This document shows positions 7,048 through 14,681 of a stretch of DNA of 15,262 nucleotides, piece after piece (the first letter of the stretch is position 1; every line of letters begins with the position of its first letter). A program made the position numbers and the translations under genes. Origin of the DNA: Lachnoclostridium sp. UBA1434 (GTDB lineage Bacteria; Bacillota; Clostridia; Lachnospirales; Lachnospiraceae); assembly GCA_002329645.1 (NCBI GenBank), contig DCTS01000104.1, positions 1 to 15,262 of the forward strand, in the 5' to 3' direction. The notes under the pieces are model-generated. The model saw nothing but the letters and a program-made list of their open reading frames with translations. It was not told the DNA's origin and did not search any database.

Positions 7048-7561
7048 TCTGCGTCTTGCTATGTTTATGCTTCCTGCGCCAGCTTTCATATTCCTCCAGT
7101 ATGATTTCAGCAAGCTGCTGCGGTGTTTTCCCATCCGTTGCAAGCTTATAATCCGCAGCTTCTTCATAAACAGGCGTGCGTACCTTGAGCATGCCTGCAA
7201 TCACCTCGTCCGATGCATTATTCTTAAGCAGCGGCCTGCTTTCATCTCCGGTAATCCTTCTTCTTATTTCTTCAGGCGATGCCTCAAGGTATACGACAAA
7301 GCCCATTTCCTTAAGCATGTCTCTGTTTTCCTTCTTAAGCGGCACTCCTCCGCCAGTGGAAAGCACGGTGCCTGTTAAGCTGTCCTTAAGCCTGCAAAGC
7401 AGCTTCGTTTCAAGTTCGCGAAAATACTCCTCTCCCTTGCTTTCAAAAATGCTGCTTATACTCATATGCTCCTGCTCTTCAATCAAAGCGTCGGTATCAA
7501 GGAAGCTATAGCCTGACAGCCCGGTAAGCTGCCTGCCCGCACTGGTTTTGCCGGAACCCAT
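7037..7561 (-). CDS. aroK: Shikimate kinase (5' end uncertain)
   Basis: AroK phosphorylates shikimate at O3 with ATP, the fifth step of the pathway. Visible motifs are the P-loop GFMGSGKTSAG, DTDALIEEQ with the substrate aspartate, FRELETKLL, STGGGVPL, and the lid arginine in DESRPLL. The coordinates begin at the first canonical ATG, which is the Met inside the P-loop strand GF-M-GSGKT and so removes the first beta strand. The frame stays open upstream, encoding ILTDNNNNIILIGF, a normal AroK N-terminus, but has no ATG, GTG or TTG. An ATA at 7603-7601 lies 8 bp after GGAGG and directly behind the yqeG stop, so translation may start there (188 residues). The C-terminus (KHKHSKTQTIE) is polar and runs into the tandem repeats. 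Confidence 0.9.
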   Translation of the reverse strand: MGSGKTSAGRQLTGLSGYSFLDTDALIEEQEHMSISSIFESKGEEYFRELETKLLCRLKDSLTGTVLSTGGGVPLKKENRDMLKEMGFVVYLEASPEEIRRRITGDESRPLLKNNASDEVIAGMLKVRTPVYEEAADYKLATDGKTPQQLAEIILEEYESWRRKHKHSKTQTIE

Positions 7562-7604
7562 AAAACCGATTAATATGATATTGTTGTTATTATCAGTTAG
7601 TATT

Positions 7605-8117
7605 TTAATATCCTCCCGCTCTTTTTATATACTTACGATAAAAATGCAATACCACCCTCTCAAGCTTTCTTTTAAGCTTGATCTGGATTTCAATCTCAGG
7701 GCCGATGGGTTTGACAAAGTAAGTCAGCATGCCCACACGGTTGGCTCCAAACACGTCGGTAAATAGCTGGTCGCCTACAAAAACGGTATTATTAACCATG
7801 GTCCCCAGCAAATGCATAGCTTTGATAAAGTTCTTACGGGCGGGCTTGCCTGCACTAAAAATATATTTAACGTTTATCTTTTTGTTGAATCTGGCTACCC
7901 TTTCTTCCTTATTATTTGATATGAGGCATATCTTAAATCCCAGCTTTTTAAGCATGTCTATCAGCTCTACTGCACGCTTATCGGCATCTGCTCCATGCTC
8001 AACAAGGGTATTGTCTATATCAAAAATAATACCTCTGTAGCCTTCCTCATAAAGCTTTTTATAATTGATGGAATAAGCGGAATCCGCAATTCTTTTTGGA
8101 TAAAACGCCTTAAGCAT
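7605..8117 (-). CDS. yqeG: YqeG family HAD-superfamily phosphatase
   Basis: This 170-residue HAD IIIA-type phosphatase has motif I FDIDNTLV (D33 and D35), motif II ISNNK (S67), a conserved lysine region GKPARKNF, and motif III VGDQLFTDVFGANRVG (about 114-129). Length and layout match the YqeG family, found in Firmicutes near aroE, aroK and ribosome-associated genes; the physiological substrate is not established. A basic tail (KLKRKLERVVLHFYRKYIKRAGGY) closes the protein, and its last codons provide the GGAGG that could serve aroK. A GCAGGGGA ribosome site precedes the ATG. It is probably in one transcript with aroK, with a possible promoter just upstream. Confidence 0.93.
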   Translation of the reverse strand: MLKAFYPKRIADSAYSINYKKLYEEGYRGIIFDIDNTLVEHGADADKRAVELIDMLKKLGFKICLISNNKEERVARFNKKINVKYIFSAGKPARKNFIKAMHLLGTMVNNTVFVGDQLFTDVFGANRVGMLTYFVKPIGPEIEIQIKLKRKLERVVLHFYRKYIKRAGGY

Positions 8118-8132
8118 AGAATCCCCTGCCTG

Positions 8133-8161
8133 ATAATATTTAGTTTATTATATGCCCTCAA
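8133..8161 (-). promoter_or_regulatory. Possible sigma-A promoter upstream of yqeG
   Basis: On the minus strand, TTGAGG (8161-8156) and TATTAT (8138-8133) are separated by exactly 17 bp, in the 88 bp gap between the GH5 gene and yqeG. A second perfect TATAAT lies inside the spacer (8152-8147) but lacks a good -35. The first pair would give a very short leader, so the exact element is uncertain. Confidence 0.35.
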
Positions 8162-8205
8162 TCGTTATCGGGTCCTTGTATTATTACAGCACTGCAGCAA
8201 GCATA

Positions 8206-9237
8206 CTACCCTTTGCTGACTATTCTTATCAGCTCGGGATTAATTATACTTGAGGCTTCATCAACCAAAGGAAAATCCATAAGCTTATAGGTCCATACCG
8301 CCCTTCCGATGCCATATTCCCTAAGGAGACTGCTCAAATCCCTGTGCCAGTTTAAGCTGCTCTCAGCCGGTGCTTTGTTAATAACTCCGTATTCCCCGCA
8401 ATACAGCAGCACTTCTCTGTCTTCCATGAACTCTAATGCGGGCTTTAGGCAGCTTGCCAGATAGTCCTTATCCGTTGTCTCAGAGAATTCAACCCTATCT
8501 CTGAGATATTCCGGCTTCTTCAGATAGATCTCATATTCCTTCCTTCCCGAAGGGTAAGGCACGATAAAATCCAACTCCTTCATCTCCGGCATCCAGCTTG
8601 CCCTCTGATGGGTAAAAATAAGGGGTGTATAAAAATGAAAGGTATATACCAGCCTTTTATCCTCCAGCCTGTCAAGGTATTTCAACTCCCATATGCTATT
8701 ATAATTATTTCCCCCAATTATAATTATACGATTTTTATCAATTTCCCTTATTGCCTCGACAGCCCTCCTGCTAAGCAGGTTCCATCTGCTGCTGTCGTAT
8801 TCCACCACTTCATTCAACAGCTCGAATACAACATTATCCCTGTGATCCTTATACCGGCGTGCAAACTCCTTCCAAAGGGAAATAAATCTATTCTTAAGCT
8901 CTTCGCTTTCAAACAGCCTGTTCTCGCTCAGGGAATGGAATGCATACCCCGCAGTTCTGTGCAGGTCCAGGATAATATTAAGCCCATGCTTTTCACACCA
9001 GCCTATGCACCTGTCAATATATTCAAAGCCCTCCTCCTTATAGGAATAGGGCCGCTCATCATCCTCAAGCACTGTATAGTCTATAGGAAGCCTAACATGG
9101 TCCATTCCCCAGGAGGCTATCTGTATAATATCCTCTTCCTTTATGAAGGTATTAAAGTGCTTCTTATCAGGCTTCTTATATTGTGAAATCCAGCCTCCAA
9201 GATTGACTCCCGCTATAAAGCCGTTAAATTTTCTCAT
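8206..9237 (-). CDS. Glycoside hydrolase family 5 endoglucanase, CelC-like, cytoplasmic
   Basis: This is a TIM-barrel retaining beta-glucanase, 343 residues long, and very similar in layout to Clostridium thermocellum CelC as I recall it (also 343 residues). Seen in order: AGVNLGGWISQY near the N-terminus, DHVRLPIDY, ILDLHRTAGYAF, FELLNEVVE with the acid/base E143, GGNNYNS, YTFHFYTPLIFTHQ, and LLYCGEYGV with the nucleophile E282. There is no signal peptide, dockerin or carbohydrate-binding module, so it probably acts inside the cell on imported beta-glucan oligosaccharides. AAAGGA lies 8 bp before the ATG. It is separated by only 15 bp from mscL and is surrounded by housekeeping genes, with no sugar transporter or regulator in view. 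The precise substrate (beta-1,4 or mixed-linkage glucan) is open. Confidence 0.92.
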   Translation of the reverse strand: MRKFNGFIAGVNLGGWISQYKKPDKKHFNTFIKEEDIIQIASWGMDHVRLPIDYTVLEDDERPYSYKEEGFEYIDRCIGWCEKHGLNIILDLHRTAGYAFHSLSENRLFESEELKNRFISLWKEFARRYKDHRDNVVFELLNEVVEYDSSRWNLLSRRAVEAIREIDKNRIIIIGGNNYNSIWELKYLDRLEDKRLVYTFHFYTPLIFTHQRASWMPEMKELDFIVPYPSGRKEYEIYLKKPEYLRDRVEFSETTDKDYLASCLKPALEFMEDREVLLYCGEYGVINKAPAESSLNWHRDLSSLLREYGIGRAVWTYKLMDFPLVDEASSIINPELIRIVSKG

Positions 9238-9252
9238 AAGCAGTATCCTTTC

Positions 9253-9687
9253 TTACTGGGCTTGTACATCCCCCGTGCAGTACGGGCATTTGGTAGCCAG
9301 TATATTGATATCCGACTGGCAGTGAGGACATTTCTTAACGGAGGGCGCTGCCTGCTCAGGCTTCTTAAGCTTGTTGATCCATCTGACTATAATGAATACG
9401 ACAAATGCCATTATCAAAAAGTTAAGCACGCCGGATAAGAACAGTCCGTATTTCACAACTGCGACTCCAGCCTCCTCAGCCGCCGCAAGCGTTTCATATT
9501 TCTTGCCGTTAAGCGCGAAAAACCAGTTGCTGAAATTAATATTCTTTGTAAAGATGCTAAGAAGCGGCATTATGATATCATTTACCAAAGAATTGACGAT
9601 TGAATTAAATGCACCGCCTATGATTATTCCTACCGCAAGATCAATCATATTGCCCTTAAGTGCAAATTTCTTGAATTCCTTAAGCAT
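9253..9687 (-). CDS. mscL: Large-conductance mechanosensitive channel with C-terminal zinc ribbon
   Basis: MscL opens under membrane tension to release solutes during hypo-osmotic shock. The 144-residue protein starts at MLKEFKKFALKGNMIDLAVG, where GGAGGAG lies 6 bp upstream; an ATG 15 bp earlier would sit on that ribosome site. The pore helix TM1 (about 14-42, GGAFNSIVNSLVNDIIMP) is canonical, followed by a periplasmic loop and TM2 (about 80-102). The usual C-terminal helical bundle is replaced or extended by a four-cysteine zinc-ribbon motif, CPHC (120-123) and CPYC (134-137). It lies 33 bp after the GNAT gene in the same direction. Confidence 0.96.
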   Translation of the reverse strand: MLKEFKKFALKGNMIDLAVGIIIGGAFNSIVNSLVNDIIMPLLSIFTKNINFSNWFFALNGKKYETLAAAEEAGVAVVKYGLFLSGVLNFLIMAFVVFIIVRWINKLKKPEQAAPSVKKCPHCQSDINILATKCPYCTGDVQAQ

Positions 9688-9720
9688 ATTAATCTCCTCC
9701 ATCCCTTCGTTTATTATTAT

Positions 9721-10269
9721 TCATTCAATATCCTTAACATATACTGCCACATCACTATAGGTTTTATCCCTGCGCATGCTCACATGATACATTATTTTAT
9801 CAAGGCGCATACCTGCCTTCTGCATTACCCTGCCCGAGGCTGCATTTAAAATGTCATGCCTTGCAGTGATTCTTTCATAGCCGACCTCATAAAATAAAAA
9901 ATGCATTACTGCCCTCAGCGCTTCGGTCATAATCCCCTGTCCCCAAAACTGCCTTCCGATACAATAGCCAACCTCGCAGGTTTTGCCAGGGTCGTTAAGT
10001 ATCTCGGCGCTGATGGAGCCAATAACATGATTGGTTCTTTTCAAGCAGATTGCCCAGTTATATGTGTTGTCAAATACATAGCTGTCCGTCCAGGTCTTTA
10101 TCCTTCTTAATGTTACCGCGATGCTTTCATGAGGACCCCAGGGCAGGAATTTAACCGCTTCCGGATCACTTGCCCAGTTTGTGAACATATCATATGCATC
10201 CTCAGTCGTGAACCTGCGGAGTATAAGGCGTACTGTTTCAATCGTAACGGTCCCCTTGTGCTTAATCAT
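9721..10269 (-). CDS. GNAT family N-acetyltransferase, RimJ/RimL-like
   Basis: This 182-residue acetyl-CoA-dependent acetyltransferase resembles the RimJ/RimL/YoaA-type group. Seen are the N-terminal TVRLILRRFTTEDAYDMF, NWAICLKRTNHVIGSISAE, the acetyl-CoA-binding loop GRQFWGQGIMTEALRAVM, and the C-terminal RITARHDILNAASGRVMQKAGM, which is standard for this group. The start at 10269 (MIKHKGTVTIET) has GGGGTGAGG just upstream; a start at 10299 is less supported. The substrate (protein N-terminus, antibiotic or small amine) cannot be told. The gene sits between lgt and mscL and may start a separate transcript. Confidence 0.9.
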   Translation of the reverse strand: MIKHKGTVTIETVRLILRRFTTEDAYDMFTNWASDPEAVKFLPWGPHESIAVTLRRIKTWTDSYVFDNTYNWAICLKRTNHVIGSISAEILNDPGKTCEVGYCIGRQFWGQGIMTEALRAVMHFLFYEVGYERITARHDILNAASGRVMQKAGMRLDKIMYHVSMRRDKTYSDVAVYVKDIE

Positions 10270-10290
10270 TTCCTCACCCCTTAGAAAATG

Positions 10291-10296
10291 ATTATA
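10291..10296 (-). promoter_or_regulatory. Possible -10 element for the GNAT gene
   Basis: A perfect TATAAT lies on the minus strand in the 88 bp lgt-GNAT gap, 22 bp before the chosen GNAT start. No good TTGACA is seen 17 bp upstream, so support is weak. Confidence 0.25.
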
Positions 10297-10312
10297 CATG
10301 GACCTGCTGTAT

Positions 10313-10350
10313 TATGCCTTATTATTTACTATAAAAGAAGAAAAGGCATA
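10313..10350 (-). terminator. Weak hairpin after lgt
   Basis: TATGCCTT and AAGGCATA can form an 8 bp stem with a 22 nt AT-rich loop directly after the lgt stop. No T-run follows on the minus strand, so it may attenuate or protect the message rather than end it. Confidence 0.25.
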
Positions 10351-10357
10351 GGGTATG

Positions 10358-11122
10358 TCAGCTTTTTTCTGCCCTTGCCTGGCGCCCTCTTATTATAAAT
10401 AAGGCTATTCCAAATATGAAGATAAATATTGATATAAACTGCGATGTTGAGAGAACACCGATACTGCCCCTCTCAATATCGCCCCTGAAAAACTCGATAA
10501 TAAATCTGCCTACGCTGTAGAATATAAGGTACAGGGCAGCCACCTGACCGTCGGCCTTAACCCTTTTAGCAAGGAAAATCAGCGCAAAGAAATTCAGGAA
10601 ATTCAAGGCACTTAATGTGGGCTGCGTAGGAAAAAGACGCACTCCCGAAGGAGCATATGAATCCTCCGGGAATACCAGACTGAAACGGCTTTCGGTTTCT
10701 ACGCCGTAACAGCACCCTGCCAAAAGGCAGCCAAGCCGTCCGAAGGCCTGTGCAAGCGCTATGGACGGCATAACCAAATCAAAATACTTGAAAAAGGGAA
10801 GCTTTTTCTTTCTGATATACAGATAGCCTGTAAAAATTCCTGCTATTATACCTCCATATACCACGAATCCGTCCGCCGTCTTCCATAGCTGCGACGGGTC
10901 GGCAATTATCTCCGGTATAATGGTGAGGTAAAACATAAGCTTCGCGCCGATAAATCCTCCTATCAGGCACAATATGGTAATGGAAAGTATGGGGTCAGGA
11001 TTAAGTCCCAGCTTCCTGGCCCTCTTCTCCCCCACCAGATAGGCTGCTATGACTCCAATGGCAATCATAAGCCCGTATCCGTGTACTGTAATTGGTCCGA
11101 TTGAAAATAAATCTACCTTCAT
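10358..11122 (-). CDS. lgt: Phosphatidylglycerol-prolipoprotein diacylglyceryl transferase
   Basis: Lgt moves a diacylglyceryl group from phosphatidylglycerol to the lipobox cysteine of prolipoproteins, the first step of lipoprotein maturation in the membrane. The 254-residue protein has about seven membrane helices, the N-terminal ITVHGYGLMIAIGVIAAY, GFVVYGGIIAG (Tyr where many family members have His), and the signature AQAFGRLGCLLAGCCYG with the essential-type arginine R129, then RLFPTQP and the second conserved arginine in YSVGRFIIEFFRGD. The cysteine-rich signature is typical of clostridial Lgt. Its ATG overlaps the pheT stop as ATGA, so it is probably translationally coupled to pheT. 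Confidence 0.97.
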   Translation of the reverse strand: MKVDLFSIGPITVHGYGLMIAIGVIAAYLVGEKRARKLGLNPDPILSITILCLIGGFIGAKLMFYLTIIPEIIADPSQLWKTADGFVVYGGIIAGIFTGYLYIRKKKLPFFKYFDLVMPSIALAQAFGRLGCLLAGCCYGVETESRFSLVFPEDSYAPSGVRLFPTQPTLSALNFLNFFALIFLAKRVKADGQVAALYLIFYSVGRFIIEFFRGDIERGSIGVLSTSQFISIFIFIFGIALFIIRGRQARAEKS

Positions 11123-13500
11123 CTTAATTCAATTCCTTTACTTTTTAGAAGAGCAAGAAGCTCATCCACCATGGCGGATATTTCAGAGCTTTCCAGTGTC
11201 CTATCCATAGAAACAAACTCAAAACGCAGAGTAACGCTCTTTTTACCTGCAGGCAGCTTCTCATCCTCAAATACATCCACCGGATAGAATTCCTGAAGAT
11301 AATCACACTTAAACTCGCTTATATACCCAGCCAGTGCATCATATCTTAATTGCTTATCAGTCAGCAGACTTAAATCCACACTAATGCCGGGATATTTTGA
11401 AACCTCTCTGTATGCTGCTTCCTTAGCTGCAACCTTTTCCAACTCCATAAGGTCAATTTCCGCAAATACCACATTCAGCTTCTTATCCAGCCTGTTTCTT
11501 ATCCTGGGGTTAAGAACTGCGAAGTAACCAACCGGCACGTTCTGAAGACTTATGCCCGCTGAATTTACCGGATGTACATAATTATAACTCTTTATATCCT
11601 CCCTTTCATAGAAGGACGGATATATATTTTTAACGGAGAATACAAGCTGCTCCACTATCTCCTTAAGCTTATAGTATGTCTCTTCCTCTGACATGATCTT
11701 GCTTGCCAGCACCATGCCAAGCCGTTTCCTCTCATTGCACAGGCCGTCCTCCTTAAGGCCGTCGGCAACGCGCCCTATCTCGAACATGCCCATATCTGGC
11801 TCAGTGTCCGCATTCTTATATACAAAACCAAGCAGGCTCGGAATTATGGTTGAGCGTATTGTGTCATTCTCGGCTGTAAGGGAATTTATTATCCTCACAT
11901 TCGGCTCCGTGATAATGCCAAGCTCCTTATTGAGCCTGGTCTCATACCAGATATAGCTGTGAACCTCGTTCATGCAGTATCTGCCGGACAACAGCTTCTT
12001 GATGTTATATTCATTCTCCCTGTCAATATTCTGACGCACCGGAGTGAGCAGGTTCATTGTGGAGTTTAAGGAAAAATTGTCATACCCGTATACCCGGGTG
12101 ATTTCCTCAATAATATCGGCTTTTATTGTAACATCCTTGGTTGCACGCCAGGACGGTACTATAACCGTAAATTCATCCTTATTACGGCTTACTTTAAAGC
12201 CCAGTGCCGTCAGGGTTTCCTCAATTGAATCAGAGGATATGTCAATTCCAGTATACCTGTCTACATACGCTTTGTCAAAGCTTATGTTTATTGTATCATA
12301 ACGCTTTACATAGCAGTCTGTCAGGCTTGAGGTTACCTTCACGCCCGGATCCGTATCCTTAAGGAGCTTAAGGAAACGCTCAATTGCAGGTACGGTAAGC
12401 TCAGGATCCAGAGTCTTCTCATATCTTGCACTGGCTTCTGTCCGAAGGCCCAGACGGACTGCCGACCGCCTTGTAGAGGCGGCATCAAAGTTGGCGGATT
12501 CCAAAAGCACTGACTCGGTCTGCTCCGTTATCTCCGACAGCTCTCCTCCCATAATACCGGCAATTGCTACCGGCTCCTTATCATCACATATCATGAGGGT
12601 ATCCGTATCCACATCCCTCAAAACTCCATCAAGGGTTAAGAACTTGGCAGGCTCTGCAAGTGTCCTGACACGAATTGCTGATACCTTATCGTTGTCAAAT
12701 GCATGCATGGGCTGCCCCATCTCAAGCATCAGGTAATTAGTCAGGTCGGCAAGCAGATTAATGGGCCTCATGCCGCAGTAAGTCAGCCTGATTCGCATAT
12801 TTACAGGAGATTTTTTCTTGGTTATACTGCCGATAGAAAGACAGCTGTAGCAGAAAATCTTACCGGAGTTCTCAACCTTAAGATCTATCTGAGGCAGCTC
12901 CTTGTATATGCTTGTATCCGCAACCTCAAGAGGCTTTAGCGGCCTTTTGTTGAGTGCGGCGATCTCTCTTGCTATTCCGTAATGCCCCCACAGATCGGGA
13001 CGGTTGGTAAGGGATTTGTTATCCACTTCAAATATAGTATCCTCAAGCTGCATGAACTCCTTTATGTCGGTGCCAAGGGGATAGATGTCCTCAAGCAGCA
13101 TCAGACCGGAGCCATCATCGCTGATGCCAAGCTCCTTCTCCGAGCAGCACATACCCTTGCTGGGTTCGCCTGCAATCAGGGCCTCCTTAATCTCAATACC
13201 GCCGACCATCCCGCCAAGCTTTGCGAAGGGGACAACAGCGCCGACAAATACATTGGGAGCGCCGCATACACAATCCACTACCTCGCTGCCTATATCCACC
13301 TTAACTAAATGAAGCTTTTTGGAATTCGGATGATCCTTTATTTCAACCAGCTTACCGACTACGACATCCTTGATGTCCTTTCCCTTTTCGTATATTTCCT
13401 CGACCTCTGCGACTGAAAGTGTGAACCTGTTAATCAGCTCTCTTAGATTCACCCCTCTTAAGTCGGTAAAATCGGAAATCCAATTCATTGATATTAACAT
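11119..13500 (-). CDS. pheT: Phenylalanine--tRNA ligase beta subunit
   Basis: The beta subunit of the (alpha-beta)2 enzyme charges tRNA-Phe and edits mischarged tyrosine. At 793 residues it has the full bacterial length. Domains in order: an EMAP-II-like tRNA-binding domain (about 42-150, VVGKLVEIKDHPNSKKLHLV and CGAPN), the B3/B4 editing domain (about 215-390, with NRPDLWGHYGIAREIAAL just before it and AGIMGGELSEI within it), the B5 domain (about 400-475), the synthetase-like core (TRVYGYDNF onward) and the C-terminal ferredoxin-fold anticodon-binding domain (about 700-793, YPGISVDLSLL, DRTLESSEI). The ATG has AGGAGGG upstream. The gene starts 11 bp after pheS. Its codon use matches the rest of the clostridial window. 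Confidence 0.97.
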   Translation of the reverse strand: MLISMNWISDFTDLRGVNLRELINRFTLSVAEVEEIYEKGKDIKDVVVGKLVEIKDHPNSKKLHLVKVDIGSEVVDCVCGAPNVFVGAVVPFAKLGGMVGGIEIKEALIAGEPSKGMCCSEKELGISDDGSGLMLLEDIYPLGTDIKEFMQLEDTIFEVDNKSLTNRPDLWGHYGIAREIAALNKRPLKPLEVADTSIYKELPQIDLKVENSGKIFCYSCLSIGSITKKKSPVNMRIRLTYCGMRPINLLADLTNYLMLEMGQPMHAFDNDKVSAIRVRTLAEPAKFLTLDGVLRDVDTDTLMICDDKEPVAIAGIMGGELSEITEQTESVLLESANFDAASTRRSAVRLGLRTEASARYEKTLDPELTVPAIERFLKLLKDTDPGVKVTSSLTDCYVKRYDTINISFDKAYVDRYTGIDISSDSIEETLTALGFKVSRNKDEFTVIVPSWRATKDVTIKADIIEEITRVYGYDNFSLNSTMNLLTPVRQNIDRENEYNIKKLLSGRYCMNEVHSYIWYETRLNKELGIITEPNVRIINSLTAENDTIRSTIIPSLLGFVYKNADTEPDMGMFEIGRVADGLKEDGLCNERKRLGMVLASKIMSEEETYYKLKEIVEQLVFSVKNIYPSFYEREDIKSYNYVHPVNSAGISLQNVPVGYFAVLNPRIRNRLDKKLNVVFAEIDLMELEKVAAKEAAYREVSKYPGISVDLSLLTDKQLRYDALAGYISEFKCDYLQEFYPVDVFEDEKLPAGKKSVTLRFEFVSMDRTLESSEISAMVDELLALLKSKGIELR

Positions 13501-13511
13501 AATCGTCCCTC

Positions 13512-14534
13512 CTATCTTGTGAATTGCTTAAGCTGCTTTAAGTTGCCGCTGTTAAACAACCTGATATCCCTGATGTTATACTTCATCATGGCAAGCCTTG
13601 TAAGACCCAGGCCAAAGGCAAAGCCCGTATACTTTTCAGGATCTATACCACCCATGCTGAGCACATTCGGATGAATCATGCCGCAGGGCAGAAGCTCAAG
13701 CCATCCGGAGTGCTTGCAGGTAGGGCAGCCCTCCCCGCCGCAGATGACGCAATTGATGTCAAGCTCAAATCCGGGTTCAACGAAGGGGAAGAAGCCGGGC
13801 CTTAATCTTACCTTAACCTCCCTTTCAAAAACCTCCGTCAGCAATACCTTCATGAAGTAAATCAGATTCGATATGGATATATTCTCGCCAATCATCATTC
13901 CTTCAAGCTGGAAGAAGGTATTTTCATGACTTGCATCAATATTCTCATTCCTGAAGCATCTTCCCGGGAACAGAGCCTTAAGTGCATGCCCGGGCTTTGG
14001 CGGTCCGTACTTTCTCATAATGGTGTTCTGAGCCGCCGAGGTATGGGTCTTTAAGAGCTGGCCGTTCTCAAGATAAAAGGTATCCTGCATATCCCGCGCC
14101 GGATGATCGTCAGCAAAGTTGAGTGAGGAGAAGACATGCCAGTCATCCTCTACCTCCGGGCCTTCCGCAATGGTGAAACCCAGGCGTTTGAAGATGTCAC
14201 AAATCTCTTCCCGTACGATCGAAAGCGGGTGACGGGTACCCAGCGCTACCGGGTAGGCCGTCCGTGAGAGATCGTTTCCTGCCTGAGCTGTTCCGTTTTG
14301 GGCAAACTGTTCCTTCAGTTGTTGCAATCGCTCCGTGGCTGCCTGTTTCAGGGCATTCATTTTCATTCCCACCTCTCTCTTCCGGTCGGCAGGTACATGG
14401 CGGAACTCATCCATCAGGGTGGCGATGATTCCTTTTTTGCTCAGGTACTTGATGCGGATCGCCTCCACTTCTTCCAGGCTGTTCGCAGTCAGTCGCTCAA
14501 TCTCGGTGAAAAGTGTTTCTATTTTTTCTCGCAT
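13512..14534 (-). CDS. pheS: Phenylalanine--tRNA ligase alpha subunit, mosaic of two lineages
   Basis: The alpha subunit carries the catalytic site of phenylalanyl-tRNA synthetase. The 340-residue frame is complete: N-terminal coiled coil (about 1-85), HPLSIV, EGPEVEDDWHVF, motif 2 (FPGRCFRNENIDASHENTFFQ) and motif 3 (GFAFGLGLTRLAMMKY). Residues 1 to about 153, including LSRTAYPVALGTRHPLSIV and ADDHPARDMQDTF, read like Bacteroidota PheS. The remainder (THTSAAQNTIMRKYG, IRLRPGFFPFVEPGFELDINC type) reads like the Lachnospiraceae form. Arginine codons switch sharply: 11 of 12 are CGN up to R147, then 10 of 10 are AGA/AGG. A TAATTTTG box lies upstream of the start. The junction lies at about 14050-14105. 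Each half is a sound PheS fragment; whether they belong together is doubtful. Confidence 0.93.
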   Translation of the reverse strand: MREKIETLFTEIERLTANSLEEVEAIRIKYLSKKGIIATLMDEFRHVPADRKREVGMKMNALKQAATERLQQLKEQFAQNGTAQAGNDLSRTAYPVALGTRHPLSIVREEICDIFKRLGFTIAEGPEVEDDWHVFSSLNFADDHPARDMQDTFYLENGQLLKTHTSAAQNTIMRKYGPPKPGHALKALFPGRCFRNENIDASHENTFFQLEGMMIGENISISNLIYFMKVLLTEVFEREVKVRLRPGFFPFVEPGFELDINCVICGGEGCPTCKHSGWLELLPCGMIHPNVLSMGGIDPEKYTGFAFGLGLTRLAMMKYNIRDIRLFNSGNLKQLKQFTR

Positions 14535-14681
14535 GCTGTTCTCTTCTCAAATCAATCTGTTCACAGCACAAAATTACATTTTTTCCTCCTATTTTACCCT
14601 CTTTTCCCGGAAAGATTTGCTGCAGGGCAGTTGGATACTGCAGCGAAAGATGTATATTTGTTGGAAAAAGAATGGCATCTC
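14535..14681. promoter_or_regulatory. Divergent Bacteroidota-type promoter region for pheS and tilS
   Basis: On the minus strand TAATTTTG (14576-14569) fits the Bacteroidota -7 consensus TAnnTTTG and lies 34 bp before the pheS ATG. On the plus strand TATATTTG (14653-14660) also fits, with GTTG (14630-14633, near TTTG) exactly 19 bp upstream, and lies 21 bp before the tilS ATG. A GCTGCAG/CTGCAGC inverted repeat (14619-14644, 12 nt loop) overlaps the tilS -33 region and may be an operator or chance. Confidence 0.5.

Noticed and set aside
8608..9186. 192-codon plus-strand frame opposite the GH5 gene
   Set aside because: It lies wholly antisense to a well-supported GH5 gene and its product shows no domain or ribosome site; it is a shadow frame.
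10291..10350. Riboswitch or T-box in the lgt-GNAT gap
   Set aside because: The gap is only 88 bp, with one weak 8 bp stem and no T-box or known aptamer signature.
13512..14053. Unusual PheS C-terminal half as evidence of a novel synthetase
   Set aside because: The PGFFPFVEPGFELDINC and motif 3 forms resemble a PheS type I associate with Lachnospiraceae, and codon use matches pheT; the oddity is the N-terminal half, not this one.
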